Notes: generated from the sequence alone by a model not told the origin. A stretch of DNA of 45,775 nucleotides from Bacteroidota bacterium (GCA_025963775.1 JAOQAD010000039.1:1-45775); one strand, 5' to 3'; counted from the first letter of the stretch, positions 8,702-18,668 are shown. Numbers and translations are program-made.

Positions 8702-11700
8702 CTATATTTCTATTTCGTTATAGCTTGTTTTTTCTTTTGTGATCTGCTGTCCGTTCATGTGCTTCGAAAACTTGCCAATCGTATCATAATGATAAAGATC
8801 GGCCATTTGTATATTTTCAAACAGCTCCTTTTTTATCCGCCCGAAGAGCCTGATCACTTTAATTGAATCGCCACCATATTCAAAAAAATTATTTTCCGTC
8901 CCGATCTCTTCAAGACCAAGAATGCTCAGCCATATTTTTTTCAGTTCTTCTTCCGTACTGTTTTCCGGTGCCTTAAAGATCTCCTGGTTAGTTTGCATTT
9001 TTTTCGGATCCGGCAATGCGCGCTTATCGACTTTGCTGTTAGCCGTCAATGGCAATTTATCCATCTGAACGATGTAGGCCGGGATCATATAATCAGGCAG
9101 CGTTGCTTTTATGCGAACCTTCACCGCTTCGGTATCAAGCGTATTTTGCGATGTTACGTAAGCGGCCAGGTATTTATTATCGGCTTTATCGGTGAATGCA
9201 ACTACTACAGCAGCCTGAATCTCCTTGTACCCCTGTAATGTTTTTTCAATTTCACCGAGCTCAATGCGATACCCGCGTATTTTTACCTGATCATCGATCC
9301 TGCCTAAAAACTCAAGATTACCGTCTTTCATCCATTTACCAACATCCCCGGCTTTGTATATTTTTTTCCCTTTATTGTAGGGGTCATCAATAAAGCGACT
9401 TGCAGTGAGTTCAGCAAGGTTCAGATAACCTACGCCTACATTGAAACCTCCGAGGTATAATTCTCCTATCACCCCATAAGGAAGGAGCTGCAGATGATTA
9501 CCAAGCACACTTATGTAAGTATTTATAAGCGGCACTCCAATAGGGGTTGCTTCCATAAGGCCGGGCTTCCATGCCGTTTTATATCTTGTAACCACATGTG
9601 TTTCTGAGGGACCGTAATGATTGTGAAGGATTGCATTCTTGTTATTCTCCAGGAATGCGGACAATCCTTTGCTCACCTTCAGCTGTTCACCTGTGGATAT
9701 AAGATGTTTCAGGTGATGCCCGGTAGAAAATGTATCGTAATGCACTTCAAAAAGTAAATTCAGCACACTTGGCTGCAGGCACACCACTTCTACTTTATTT
9801 TCAACAATATAACGGCTCAGCCGTGAAATATCCCTTCGGTTTTCTTCTTCTATCATACAAAGGGTTCCACCGGAAATTAAACTGAATACAATGTCCTGGA
9901 CAGAAACATCAGCCCCGATATAAGCATATTGCAAAATATTTAAATTTCTTCCAAGATCTTTTTCCTGCCAGACCATCAGGTTGGTAAGACATAAATGATG
10001 CTGTAAAACACCTTTCGGCAGGCCCGTTGAGCCGGATGTATAAACAATGTATGCATGATCCTCATTTGTCACCTTTACCTGCGGATCTTGTGCAGCAGCA
10101 TCCTGGATCATTGCTAAACCGATCGTGATTCCGTTAAAGGCAATCGTCTTTTCTTTTATTATAAGAAAGCGGGTTTTGCTGTCGGCCAGCATAAATTTCA
10201 TACGTTCAACAGGAATATCATCCGGAATCGCTAAATATACTCCACCTGATTTGAAAATTCCAAGCATACTGGCAACAAGATCCGGAGAGCGCTCTACAAA
10301 TACGCTAACCACATCGCCCTTCTTAAGTCCCTGCTCCAGCAGATAATTAGCAATGCGATTTGCTTTTAATTCGAGCTCAGCATACGTCATTTTCTCATTT
10401 TCGTATAACACTGCAGCTGAATTGCTGTTCTCTTTTAAGGTTTTCCGGTAGAGGTCAATGATTGTTGTGTTTGGCGGAAGCTCTTCAAATGTATCATTTA
10501 CCTTAGTTAAAAGCATTCGCTCCGATTCATCCATCAGCATATATGTATCCAGGGGCTTGTCCATTCCGGCAGCCATCGTTTCAAGGATGGCTTTATAGAA
10601 CTTTTCTATACGAAGTATTTCTTCCGGTGAATACAACTCCGGTGAATACAGAATATTCACTGCCATTTTTTCTTCTGACCGCTCTATAATAAAATCAAAT
10701 ACCGTATTCGTGATCATGCTCGTTGTTACAAGCGAATCGTCCGCTTTTACAATATTGTTCTCATCCGCCCGGATATGAAAATCGGTATAATTAAAATAGA
10801 GGTCAAAAAGCGGACTTTGCTCAGCGGTGGTATCGCCTGCCAGCTTTAGTATCTCTACGAGCGACAGCTTATCATACTCCTTCAGCTTTCTTACTTTGTT
10901 TTTAACAGCTGTGATCATGGAAAGGCCGGATGTGCGGGATTCAATAGTAAACCGGAAAGGAATAGTATTCAGGAAGCAGCCGATGATCTTATCGCCATCT
11001 TCTATACCGGGGCGTCCGTTTGTAACCATCCCGATAGTAAGATCTGCCGTGTTGGTGGTTGTATAAACCAGGTAAAGAAACGCGGACAAACAAATGTCTT
11101 TGACGGTACAATTATTTTTGTCGCCCCAGCTGCCCAGATCTTTTATTAAACCATGGTTCAGTGCGAATGAATAATTTGTAATCGTAAGATGTTTTTTTTG
11201 ACCGATGGCTTTACAAAATGGAAGCGCTGTCCGCTGATATCCTTCCAGCTCCTTTTTCCAGAAATCAACTATATCAGGTGTTTGTTTCACCTTCATCTGA
11301 TCGATCACATAATCCCTGTTGGTTGCTTTTAAATATTGCGGGGTATACGATGGCTCCGACTTCAGTCTGAAATAAACATTGGTCAGTTCAGCAATAAATG
11401 CAGCATTGCTCCATCCATCCAGGATGGCGTGATGGCATACCCAGAACATTCCAAAATTTTCTGCACCAAGATTAAAAACAGTCATTCTCCATAATCCGGG
11501 AATATTCGGTTCAAACGGATTTCTTTTATCCTGTGCTGAAAAGTCCTCCAGGTAATTTATTTGCTCCTGCTTTGTCAATCGTGACAGATCTTCATATCCT
11601 ATTTCCCGGTTTAAAGCGGAAAAGACCATCTGTACGGGAGGATCAAAATCAATGATCTGGAATGCAGTCCTTAGTATTTCATGTTTTTCAACGAGCAGTG

Positions 11701-14464
11701 CAAATGCCCGCTGAAACACTTTCATTTCAAATCCGGGGGCCGTAAACTGGTAATAAGCCTGATCATGATAAACCGCTAATTCCGGCTGAAGCAAACTATG
11801 AAAGATCATACCTTTTTCAATATCGCTCATCGGATAAAGGTCGGCTATACCGGGAGGCAGCTTTGCAGCCAGGCCATCATCTGCAAAAATATCGTCCTTG
11901 AATTTCCTTATTTCATCTTTTACATGTTCCGTGAGCTTATCCTGCTCAACCATATTTCCCCTGGCGGAAATAAATGCTGCCAGCGTTGAAATATCCTGGT
12001 GGATATATATATCTTTTACAGCGATCGGATGATTGATCTCTTTATTTATAGCACTCGTTAAACGTATTGCTTTTATCGAATCGCCACCAAGTGCAAAAAA
12101 ATTATCCTGCACTCCAATGCCCTGTCTTTTGAGTACTGATTCCCATATGTCTGCCAGCACCTTTTCAAAAGCATTCTGCGGCGCTGCGCTAACTGTTCCT
12201 TTAGCAAAAACGCTTTCTGGCAATGGAAGGCTTTTTTTATCGATTTTGCCATTGGAAGTAAGCGGAAAAACATCCATCATAATAAAATGATGCGGTATCA
12301 TATATTCCGGCAGCTTCTTTTGCAGCGCTTTTCTCAGCTCCTGCAGATCATATTCCTGAGACAGGATGCAATAAGCTGCCAGTTCTTTATCACCGCTTGC
12401 AGCAGTAAGAGCAACCACTACAGCATCCTTTACTTCTTTATTTGATAAAACCGCATTTTTAATCTCCCCCAGCTCCACTCTGAATCCTCTTATCTGAACC
12501 TGATCGTCATTTCTGCCGGTATAAAATATGTCTCCGGTATTATTCCTTATACCTGTATCTCCGCTCCGGTATAGGACTTGATCATGCTTATAGGGATGAG
12601 TTATGAATTTTTCCTTTGTAAGAGCAGGTTTGTTCAAATAACCACCGGAAACCCCATCGCCTCCCACATAGATCTCTCCCGGAACTCCTGCCGGTAACAA
12701 TCGCAGATAACTATCCAGGATCAAAACCTCAGCACCAGGAAATCCCTTTCCGATGTTGCTGTTAACATATTGCAGTTCTTTCTCCCGGATCTCATGAAAT
12801 GTAACATGGACCGTAGTTTCGGTAATTCCAAACATATTAATAAGCCTGGTCCGGCTGAGCGGATGAGATACGATCCATTTTTTCAGCCTGGTTGTGTCAA
12901 GCTGATCCCCGCCAAAAATAACATACCGCAACTGTGCTGCCCATTCTTTATCCTCAATCTCAGCATCGTGTTCCAGCAGGTTATAAAAAGCAGCCGGGGT
13001 TTGGTTGAGCACTGTAATTTTATGGTGTGCGGCCAGTTTAACAAAACGGGCCGGGTCTTTAAGTTCCTCACTTGGAAAAATGATCAGCTTGCCGCCATGA
13101 AGCAATGCGCCAAAAATTTCCCATACGGAGAAATCGAAATTGAATGAATGTGCCATCGCCCATACATCGGAGCAAGAAAACTTAAATAATGGTGCCGTAT
13201 TCTTAAATAAAGAAACAACATTCCGATGGCTGATTATACATCCTTTCGGGAAACCAGTGGTTCCTGATGTATAAATAATATACGCACCATCACCGGGTGC
13301 TGCTTTTTCGGGGCCAGCAATAACGGTTGTACCTTTTTCTCTTATATTCAATACCGTTATGGTATCCGGCATGTCTATATCAATCCCCTGATCTGTTAAA
13401 ACAAACCCAATGTCGCTATCCTTTATGATATAATTAATCCGTTCGGACGGATTAGCCGGATCAATTGGCAAATAAATTCCACCTGCTTTTAATATCCCGA
13501 GAATCCCTACAATGATCCATTCTGACCTGTTCAGAAGCAATCCTATAATTTCCCCTTTTTTGAATTTTTCCTGCGCCAGCAAATGTGATGCGAGAGCAGA
13601 AGCGCGCTCATCCAGCTCAGCGTACGAAATGGATACATTACCGGAAACTACTGCTGTGGCAGTAGCATGCTGCTTTGCTGCTTTTGAAAAAAGATCCGTG
13701 ATCGTTTGATGAGATCCCTCTGCCAATGAAGGCTGATTATATTTATTGAAGATATTTTTCTGTTCCTCTTCACTGATCAGTGGATAAGCAGAAAGCTTTT
13801 GACCAGGATCACTAATGATCGCATGTAAAACGGAAATGAATGATTGAAAAAAGGCTTCTGCAATATAACCTTCATATAATGCGGGATTATAAACAAAACT
13901 AAAATGAAAGCAATTATCGATGTTTGATATATTGAATGCGGATTGCAAGTCATTAATTGTAAAATCGGTATGCAGCAAATCGTATTTAAAAACAATACCC
14001 GCCCTGTTGAATTTTACGTTGTTCGCTGCCAGTTTACTTTCTACATATGCACTATTATATTCCTGGTACGATATCGAATCTGCGATGGCGGTACGCAAAG
14101 TCAGAAAGAATGATTTAAATAATTGTTCCGGATCTGCATCAGCAGAAATAAACAACAGAGATTCCGGCCGAGGATCAACTTGCTTTACTGTGGGTGTAAG
14201 CAACAGTATTTCCGAAGGCTTATAAAGATTTAAAACGTTAGCTGCCGCAGTAAGTATAAAAGTAAAAACATTAAGATGGTCCATCCCGCACAGCTCTGAC
14301 AAGCGGCTGCTTTGAAAAGCATCCAGAGTTCCCGTTAATGTTACAGGAGGATTTTCCATGTGTTTTTTACCGTTAACACGCGGAAGATCCGTGATCGTTT
14401 TTACCCGGAGCAACTTTTCAACCCAGTATTCTGAATTGGTTTTAAGCTTTAACTCATCCATCAT
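8702..14464 (-). CDS. Bimodular NRPS: C-lobe - A(Thr) - T - C - A(Pro-like) - T
   Basis: This protein has 1920 residues. Residues 1-240 are a condensation C-lobe only (SEYWVEKL at 11-18). A1 spans about 250-750 with IIYTSGTTG, FDFSVWE (443-449), NMFGITET and NGKID. Its pocket residues read DFWNIGMVHK, the textbook Thr code. T1 has GGDSIKA (Ser796). The C domain (about 870-1300) has HHAILDG at 1011-1017; it begins YPMSDIEKGMIFHS and so belongs to a different clade from the other C domains here. A2 (about 1335-1840) has IVYTSGSTG, then GADVSVQD instead of FDxS, and NHYGPSETHVV. The pocket reads approximately DVQCITHVVK, close to the Pro code. T2 has GGDSIKV (Ser1867). The protein ends NEIEI with no C domain, so the next acceptor is the KS of the downstream protein. 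The gene lies 8 bp downstream of the PhyH gene. Confidence 0.93.
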   Translation of the reverse strand: MMDELKLKTNSEYWVEKLLRVKTITDLPRVNGKKHMENPPVTLTGTLDAFQSSRLSELCGMDHLNVFTFILTAAANVLNLYKPSEILLLTPTVKQVDPRPESLLFISADADPEQLFKSFFLTLRTAIADSISYQEYNSAYVESKLAANNVKFNRAGIVFKYDLLHTDFTINDLQSAFNISNIDNCFHFSFVYNPALYEGYIAEAFFQSFISVLHAIISDPGQKLSAYPLISEEEQKNIFNKYNQPSLAEGSHQTITDLFSKAAKQHATATAVVSGNVSISYAELDERASALASHLLAQEKFKKGEIIGLLLNRSEWIIVGILGILKAGGIYLPIDPANPSERINYIIKDSDIGFVLTDQGIDIDMPDTITVLNIREKGTTVIAGPEKAAPGDGAYIIYTSGTTGFPKGCIISHRNVVSLFKNTAPLFKFSCSDVWAMAHSFNFDFSVWEIFGALLHGGKLIIFPSEELKDPARFVKLAAHHKITVLNQTPAAFYNLLEHDAEIEDKEWAAQLRYVIFGGDQLDTTRLKKWIVSHPLSRTRLINMFGITETTVHVTFHEIREKELQYVNSNIGKGFPGAEVLILDSYLRLLPAGVPGEIYVGGDGVSGGYLNKPALTKEKFITHPYKHDQVLYRSGDTGIRNNTGDIFYTGRNDDQVQIRGFRVELGEIKNAVLSNKEVKDAVVVALTAASGDKELAAYCILSQEYDLQELRKALQKKLPEYMIPHHFIMMDVFPLTSNGKIDKKSLPLPESVFAKGTVSAAPQNAFEKVLADIWESVLKRQGIGVQDNFFALGGDSIKAIRLTSAINKEINHPIAVKDIYIHQDISTLAAFISARGNMVEQDKLTEHVKDEIRKFKDDIFADDGLAAKLPPGIADLYPMSDIEKGMIFHSLLQPELAVYHDQAYYQFTAPGFEMKVFQRAFALLVEKHEILRTAFQIIDFDPPVQMVFSALNREIGYEDLSRLTKQEQINYLEDFSAQDKRNPFEPNIPGLWRMTVFNLGAENFGMFWVCHHAILDGWSNAAFIAELTNVYFRLKSEPSYTPQYLKATNRDYVIDQMKVKQTPDIVDFWKKELEGYQRTALPFCKAIGQKKHLTITNYSFALNHGLIKDLGSWGDKNNCTVKDICLSAFLYLVYTTTNTADLTIGMVTNGRPGIEDGDKIIGCFLNTIPFRFTIESRTSGLSMITAVKNKVRKLKEYDKLSLVEILKLAGDTTAEQSPLFDLYFNYTDFHIRADENNIVKADDSLVTTSMITNTVFDFIIERSEEKMAVNILYSPELYSPEEILRIEKFYKAILETMAAGMDKPLDTYMLMDESERMLLTKVNDTFEELPPNTTIIDLYRKTLKENSNSAAVLYENEKMTYAELELKANRIANYLLEQGLKKGDVVSVFVERSPDLVASMLGIFKSGGVYLAIPDDIPVERMKFMLADSKTRFLIIKEKTIAFNGITIGLAMIQDAAAQDPQVKVTNEDHAYIVYTSGSTGLPKGVLQHHLCLTNLMVWQEKDLGRNLNILQYAYIGADVSVQDIVFSLISGGTLCMIEEENRRDISRLSRYIVENKVEVVCLQPSVLNLLFEVHYDTFSTGHHLKHLISTGEQLKVSKGLSAFLENNKNAILHNHYGPSETHVVTRYKTAWKPGLMEATPIGVPLINTYISVLGNHLQLLPYGVIGELYLGGFNVGVGYLNLAELTASRFIDDPYNKGKKIYKAGDVGKWMKDGNLEFLGRIDDQVKIRGYRIELGEIEKTLQGYKEIQAAVVVAFTDKADNKYLAAYVTSQNTLDTEAVKVRIKATLPDYMIPAYIVQMDKLPLTANSKVDKRALPDPKKMQTNQEIFKAPENSTEEELKKIWLSILGLEEIGTENNFFEYGGDSIKVIRLFGRIKKELFENIQMADLYHYDTIGKFSKHMNGQQITKEKTSYNEIEI

Positions 14465-14472
14465 TATTCCCG

Positions 14473-15312
14473 TTATATTTTTTCCTTTTTAATGAATTTC
14501 AATATTTCATCGTTTGAAATTTTTTCAATGGATGTAAAATTCCTGCTTGCTATGAATTCCGGGCGTGGTTTGTCAACCGGCATTAATTTATTTTCAACGC
14601 TGTTATAAGTAATGATCAGGATATTCCTGTCGAACGGAGAAAGATTGCTCAATGACGCATGAAACAGGTTGCCGTGAAAAACAAGAACGGAACCTGCTTT
14701 ACCTTTTGCTGAAAACATCGGCTTTGCTTCTATATATTTTGAAAGTGTTTGCTTTTCAATGACGTATTTCAGGTTGGCTGATAATGTTGACATATACTCC
14801 GGGGCATCTTTCACTTCATCCAAAGCCGATTGCTGCGGTTCAGCATCCACAATCCCCACTCTATGAGTGCCGGGAACAAGGAATATAGGCCCGTTAAATT
14901 CATCGACTTCCTGAAGCAGTATGACCATATTCATAACCCTGGGACTTGGCATTCCATCTTCAATATTCCAGTAAACAAAATCCTGGTGCCACTGCCACCA
15001 ATCCCCATACATTGCCTGTTTTGCATTAATCTTGCATTGGTGAACATACACAGGGCTTCCAAGAAGCTGCATGGCCGGAGTTACCAGCTTATCCATCCTG
15101 CAAACACAATTGATCAGCTCATTGGTTTCCGTTGTAAAAAAAACAGAACGTACTTTTCCGTTCGATTCCAATATCCTTCTTGGAGAATCTTCTTCGAAAA
15201 TTACAGGTAGTTCATCCGTAATGACTTTCACTTCCTGCGCAGAAAAATATCCATCCAGCATTAAAAAGCCGTTTTCATTGTAATCTTTGATTTGAGCTGC
15301 TGTTAATTCCAT
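14473..15312 (-). CDS. PhyH-family Fe(II)/2-oxoglutarate dioxygenase (amino-acid hydroxylase-like)
   Basis: This 279-residue protein has the phytanoyl-CoA dioxygenase fold. The iron site is readable: His109 and Asp111 in WQWHQDF, and a distal His218 in LFHAS. Arg229 is the likely 2-oxoglutarate anchor. Because Asp111 is present rather than Gly/Ala, it should hydroxylate rather than halogenate (contrast SyrB2-type halogenases). The family includes ectoine, proline and carrier-bound amino acid hydroxylases. The gene lies between the Val-like and Thr/Pro NRPS genes (gaps 24 and 8 bp), so candidate substrates are Val, Thr or Pro, free or carrier-bound. The protein ends KKEKI. Confidence 0.88.
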   Translation of the reverse strand: MELTAAQIKDYNENGFLMLDGYFSAQEVKVITDELPVIFEEDSPRRILESNGKVRSVFFTTETNELINCVCRMDKLVTPAMQLLGSPVYVHQCKINAKQAMYGDWWQWHQDFVYWNIEDGMPSPRVMNMVILLQEVDEFNGPIFLVPGTHRVGIVDAEPQQSALDEVKDAPEYMSTLSANLKYVIEKQTLSKYIEAKPMFSAKGKAGSVLVFHGNLFHASLSNLSPFDRNILIITYNSVENKLMPVDKPRPEFIASRNFTSIEKISNDEILKFIKKEKI

Positions 15313-15336
15313 AGTAATGTTTCTTAATAGTTGAAT

Positions 15337-18186
15337 TTAGAAATTAATTTCTCTTATATTTTGTTGGGTATATACCTTAAGCAATGCATTGTTTTCTTCC
15401 TGTATCTTCTGCTCTTCTCCGGACAGATATTCAAGATGTCTTATCATCACAGTATCGTCTTTTATTATTGATTCCAGCAATGTTTTGTAATGCCTCAACA
15501 GGCGTTCTATACGTGGTAAATGAAAAATATCCGTATTGTAATTAAGCAAGAGGCGAAGCTCATCATTTTGTTCAACAAAAATAAAATTCAGGTCAAAAAC
15601 GGTGGTGCTAACGGCTGCATTAAATTCATTTATTTTCAAACCGCAGTACTCTTTTCCGTACTCGATCGAGTTCTCTGTATTAAGCACCTGCAAAACCACA
15701 TCAAATAATGGATTACGGCTCATATCGTATACAAGGTTTGCGTCTTCTACGATTTTATCAAATGGATACATCTCATGACTGAAGCTTTCCAATACCACAT
15801 TTTTTACATGCGAAAGCAGGTGGTCAAATGGATCTGTTCCAGAAAACCGGCTGCGGACAGGCAATGTATTTACATAAAAACCAACCTGGTCGTGAAGATC
15901 AATATGATTCCGGCAGGCAACCGGCGTACCTATTACCAGGTCCTCCAGTCCCGTGTAGCGGTATAATAATGTTTTTAATCCTGTGAGAAGGAGTACATAC
16001 ATACTCACACCTTTGCCACTGGCATATTGTTTCAAAGTTTTTGAAAACCCGGGGCCATAAGGGAATACTACCCTGTTCCCACTGTATGTTTTCACAGCCG
16101 GTCGCTGATGATCAGCAGGGATCTCAAGCACGGGTGGAATTTCCTTAAAGGTGGATTTCCAATAATCGCGATGCGTTTTTATATCGCTGCTCATGATCAG
16201 GCCGTTTTGCCATGCCGCGTATTCCTTATACTGAATTCTTAGTTCGGGTAAAACAATTTCCTGTTCTTTAAAACATGCGGTATAAAAGCCCAGCAATTCG
16301 TTAATAAGAATTTCCATTGACCAGCCATCTGAAATAATATGATGCAGTGTAAGCAGGAATAATCTTTTGTCCGGTTCAAGCAAAATAATTGTAGCTCTTA
16401 ACAACGGACCTGTTTTCAGGTCGAACAACCCTTTCTCCTCCATTGCAACTATACCTGCAACCGATTTTTCTTTATCGACTGAAGGCGTCTCTATAAATTT
16501 AACACGAAAGCCTGTATCTTCGTATTTATTTATTTTCTGCTGCACTCTATCATTGTTGCCAACAAAGGTTGTTCTAAGGATTTCATGGCGGTTAATCAAT
16601 AATTCGAATGCCTTTTCGAATGATTTTTCACTGAATGTTCCTTCCAGTAAAAAAGCCCCAAAAATATTGTATCCCGATTTGTCATTGCTCACCTGGTCAT
16701 AAATCCACATTCGCTTCTGTGAATGTGACAATTCATAATTACCGGATACGGGAATTGACGGAATCCCCTGAAATCCGGTTATTTCCGAACTGCTTAGCAA
16801 CAGGCAGAATTCGCTGATCGTAGGATAAGTGAATACCTCCTTTAAGTTGATCTTAATACCCAGCTCCTTATATACCAGCGAAATTATTCTTGTAGCCTTC
16901 AGGCTATGTCCTCCTATACTAAAAAAGTTTTCGTGGATGCCAATCTCTCTTTGTATACCAAGCACATTCGCCCATATCCCACTAAGTATTTTTTCAGTTT
17001 TATTTCCCGGTGCTTCATATTCGTTCCTTGCCCCATTTTCAACCGAAGGCAAAGGCAGCTGTTTTATATCTATTTTACCATTGCTGTTCTTAGGGATGTG
17101 TTCCATGAGCATTATAAATGCCGGCATCATAAAATCAGGAAGATTCCGCACCAGTTTTTTCCGGATCTCATCCACCGTAATTTCTTTCGACACAACGTAG
17201 GCAAACAGTTGATTTTCCTGCAACTCATTTTTCCGGACAAGCATTACCACTTCATTAACCCCTTCTATGTCCATCATTCTAAGCCTCACTTCTTCAGCTT
17301 CTACACGGTATCCTCTTATTTTCACCTGGTTGTCTATCCTTCCGAGAAATTCAATGGTTCCGTCCTTTTTCCATTTTGCAAGATCACCCGTCCGATACAT
17401 TTTTTTACCGGGGATAAAGGGATGATCAATAAATTTCTGCCTGTTGAGCTCCGGATCATTCAGGTATCCCCTGGCAAGTCCTTCGCCTGAAACACATAGC
17501 TCCCCGGGAATTCCCTGCGGCAGTAATTCCAGCGTGTACTCATTTAATATATAGCATTGAGAATTTGCGATCGGCCTGCCTATGGGAATAGTATGCTCAT
17601 GCATTTCATTTATTTCATAACACGTGGAAAATGTCGTGTTCTCAGTAGGTCCGTATCCATTGATGATCTGAAGTCCGGGATTGAGTTTTTTTACCTTATT
17701 GATATGATGTACCGAAAGCACATCACCACCTACCACCAATGTTCTCAACCCTGAAAACATAAGCGGATCAATATCTGCCAGGCTATTGAATAAAGGTGAG
17801 GTAAGCCAGCAGATCGTTATTTTACTTGTTTTAAGAATCTTTTCAAAGGAAGAAGCATCCAGCAATTCATCCTTATCGATGATATGGAGAGCAGCACCAT
17901 TCAGTAAAGCTCCCCAGACCTCAAATGTACTCGCATCAAATGAAACAGATGAAGCCTGAATAATCCGGTCATGCTCGTGAAATTGAATATAATTAGTATT
18001 CCGTACCAGCCGAACAATATTTTTTTGCTCTACCATTACACCTTTAGGATTGCCGGTTGTTCCGGAAGTGTACATGATATAGGCAAGATCAGATGAAGAT
18101 GTACAGCCAGGGGAAGTGGCAGACATTTCATTAAGTATCTGATCTTTTTTAATCTGTTCCATACATATATTAATCGCCAAAACCAC
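15337..18186 (-). CDS. 5'-truncated NRPS: C-terminal part of A(Val-like) - T - C
   Basis: The frame can start at GTG 18186 or, more plausibly, ATG 18162 (MEQIKKDQ). Either way the A domain lacks motifs A1-A2 (about 130-150 residues) and starts just before A3 (YTSGTTGNPKG, 39-49). Downstream motifs are intact: FDASTFE (83-89), NGYGPTE, RTGD (265-268) and NGKID (369-373). The pocket reads DAFWVGGTFK, nearly the Val code. The carrier has GGHSLKA (Ser428). The C domain (about 475-925) has HHIISDG at 615-621. The protein ends REINF. The missing A1-A2 piece is found at the end of the plus-strand gene ending at 36811, so this gene is probably one half of a gene split by inversion. An A domain without A1-A2 is unlikely to fold or work alone. 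Confidence 0.9.
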   Translation of the reverse strand: MVLAINICMEQIKKDQILNEMSATSPGCTSSSDLAYIMYTSGTTGNPKGVMVEQKNIVRLVRNTNYIQFHEHDRIIQASSVSFDASTFEVWGALLNGAALHIIDKDELLDASSFEKILKTSKITICWLTSPLFNSLADIDPLMFSGLRTLVVGGDVLSVHHINKVKKLNPGLQIINGYGPTENTTFSTCYEINEMHEHTIPIGRPIANSQCYILNEYTLELLPQGIPGELCVSGEGLARGYLNDPELNRQKFIDHPFIPGKKMYRTGDLAKWKKDGTIEFLGRIDNQVKIRGYRVEAEEVRLRMMDIEGVNEVVMLVRKNELQENQLFAYVVSKEITVDEIRKKLVRNLPDFMMPAFIMLMEHIPKNSNGKIDIKQLPLPSVENGARNEYEAPGNKTEKILSGIWANVLGIQREIGIHENFFSIGGHSLKATRIISLVYKELGIKINLKEVFTYPTISEFCLLLSSSEITGFQGIPSIPVSGNYELSHSQKRMWIYDQVSNDKSGYNIFGAFLLEGTFSEKSFEKAFELLINRHEILRTTFVGNNDRVQQKINKYEDTGFRVKFIETPSVDKEKSVAGIVAMEEKGLFDLKTGPLLRATIILLEPDKRLFLLTLHHIISDGWSMEILINELLGFYTACFKEQEIVLPELRIQYKEYAAWQNGLIMSSDIKTHRDYWKSTFKEIPPVLEIPADHQRPAVKTYSGNRVVFPYGPGFSKTLKQYASGKGVSMYVLLLTGLKTLLYRYTGLEDLVIGTPVACRNHIDLHDQVGFYVNTLPVRSRFSGTDPFDHLLSHVKNVVLESFSHEMYPFDKIVEDANLVYDMSRNPLFDVVLQVLNTENSIEYGKEYCGLKINEFNAAVSTTVFDLNFIFVEQNDELRLLLNYNTDIFHLPRIERLLRHYKTLLESIIKDDTVMIRHLEYLSGEEQKIQEENNALLKVYTQQNIREINF

Positions 18187-18668
18187 TATTTGCTTCTGCC
18201 AGCGATTATCAATATTTAATAATTATCCATTCCCATTTAAATCGAACGTTCCTTCTAGATATATTCTGTCTACTTGTTTATAACAGGTAGGAAATTATTA
18301 TTTGTTACTGATTAAAAAAATTCCAAAGAATCTGTCTAATCGGTTAAATGCCATAAAAAAATTCTACTGTGATAAAAGCTTGCCTGTGAAACAAGAATGT
18401 TATAGAACAATAATAGTTACAATTAAGTAAAAAAACAAGTTACTATCTTTTATATTTTGTATCTAAAGCCTTTCTCAGAGCGGCTTTTGCTAAAATTGAA
18501 TCTGATAATCAGCAACTTATACAAACGCATGGAAACTAATTATGCTTAACAGCGTGTTGAAACATATTAAAAAAATCTCCGGATATAATTATCCACCATA
18601 ACAGTCCGGCTACTTGTTTTTTTATATGTGTTGCATAAATATATTACCTTGCTGCGTAATTTTATTTT
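18187..18668. other. Intergenic region at the left inversion breakpoint (482 bp)
   Basis: AT-rich and without a convincing gene. It separates the truncated minus-strand NRPS from the plus-strand serine hydrolase. It holds an 8-bp palindrome GAACGTTC (18244-18251) and a 9-bp dyad (18270-18290). It must also hold whatever promoters now drive both flanking genes, but I cannot place -7/-33 boxes with confidence. Short stretches (TATTTGCTT at 18187, ATAATTATCCATTCC at 18219) recur in the same order downstream of the plus-strand half gene. Confidence 0.6.
18270..18290. promoter_or_regulatory. Operator-like inverted repeat
   Basis: CTACTTGTT - TAT - AACAGGTAG forms two 9-base arms with a single G/T mismatch, about 85-105 bp upstream of the first codon of the truncated minus-strand NRPS. 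It could be a repressor/activator site or a transcript hairpin. No regulator gene is adjacent, so the assignment rests on symmetry alone. Confidence 0.3.

Noticed and set aside
14473..15312. Non-haem iron halogenase
   Set aside because: The second ligand of the HxD motif is Asp, which blocks the halide site; hydroxylase is the better call.
16906..17490. 194-codon open frame on the plus strand
   Set aside because: Antisense to the A domain of the Val-like NRPS; no domain pattern.
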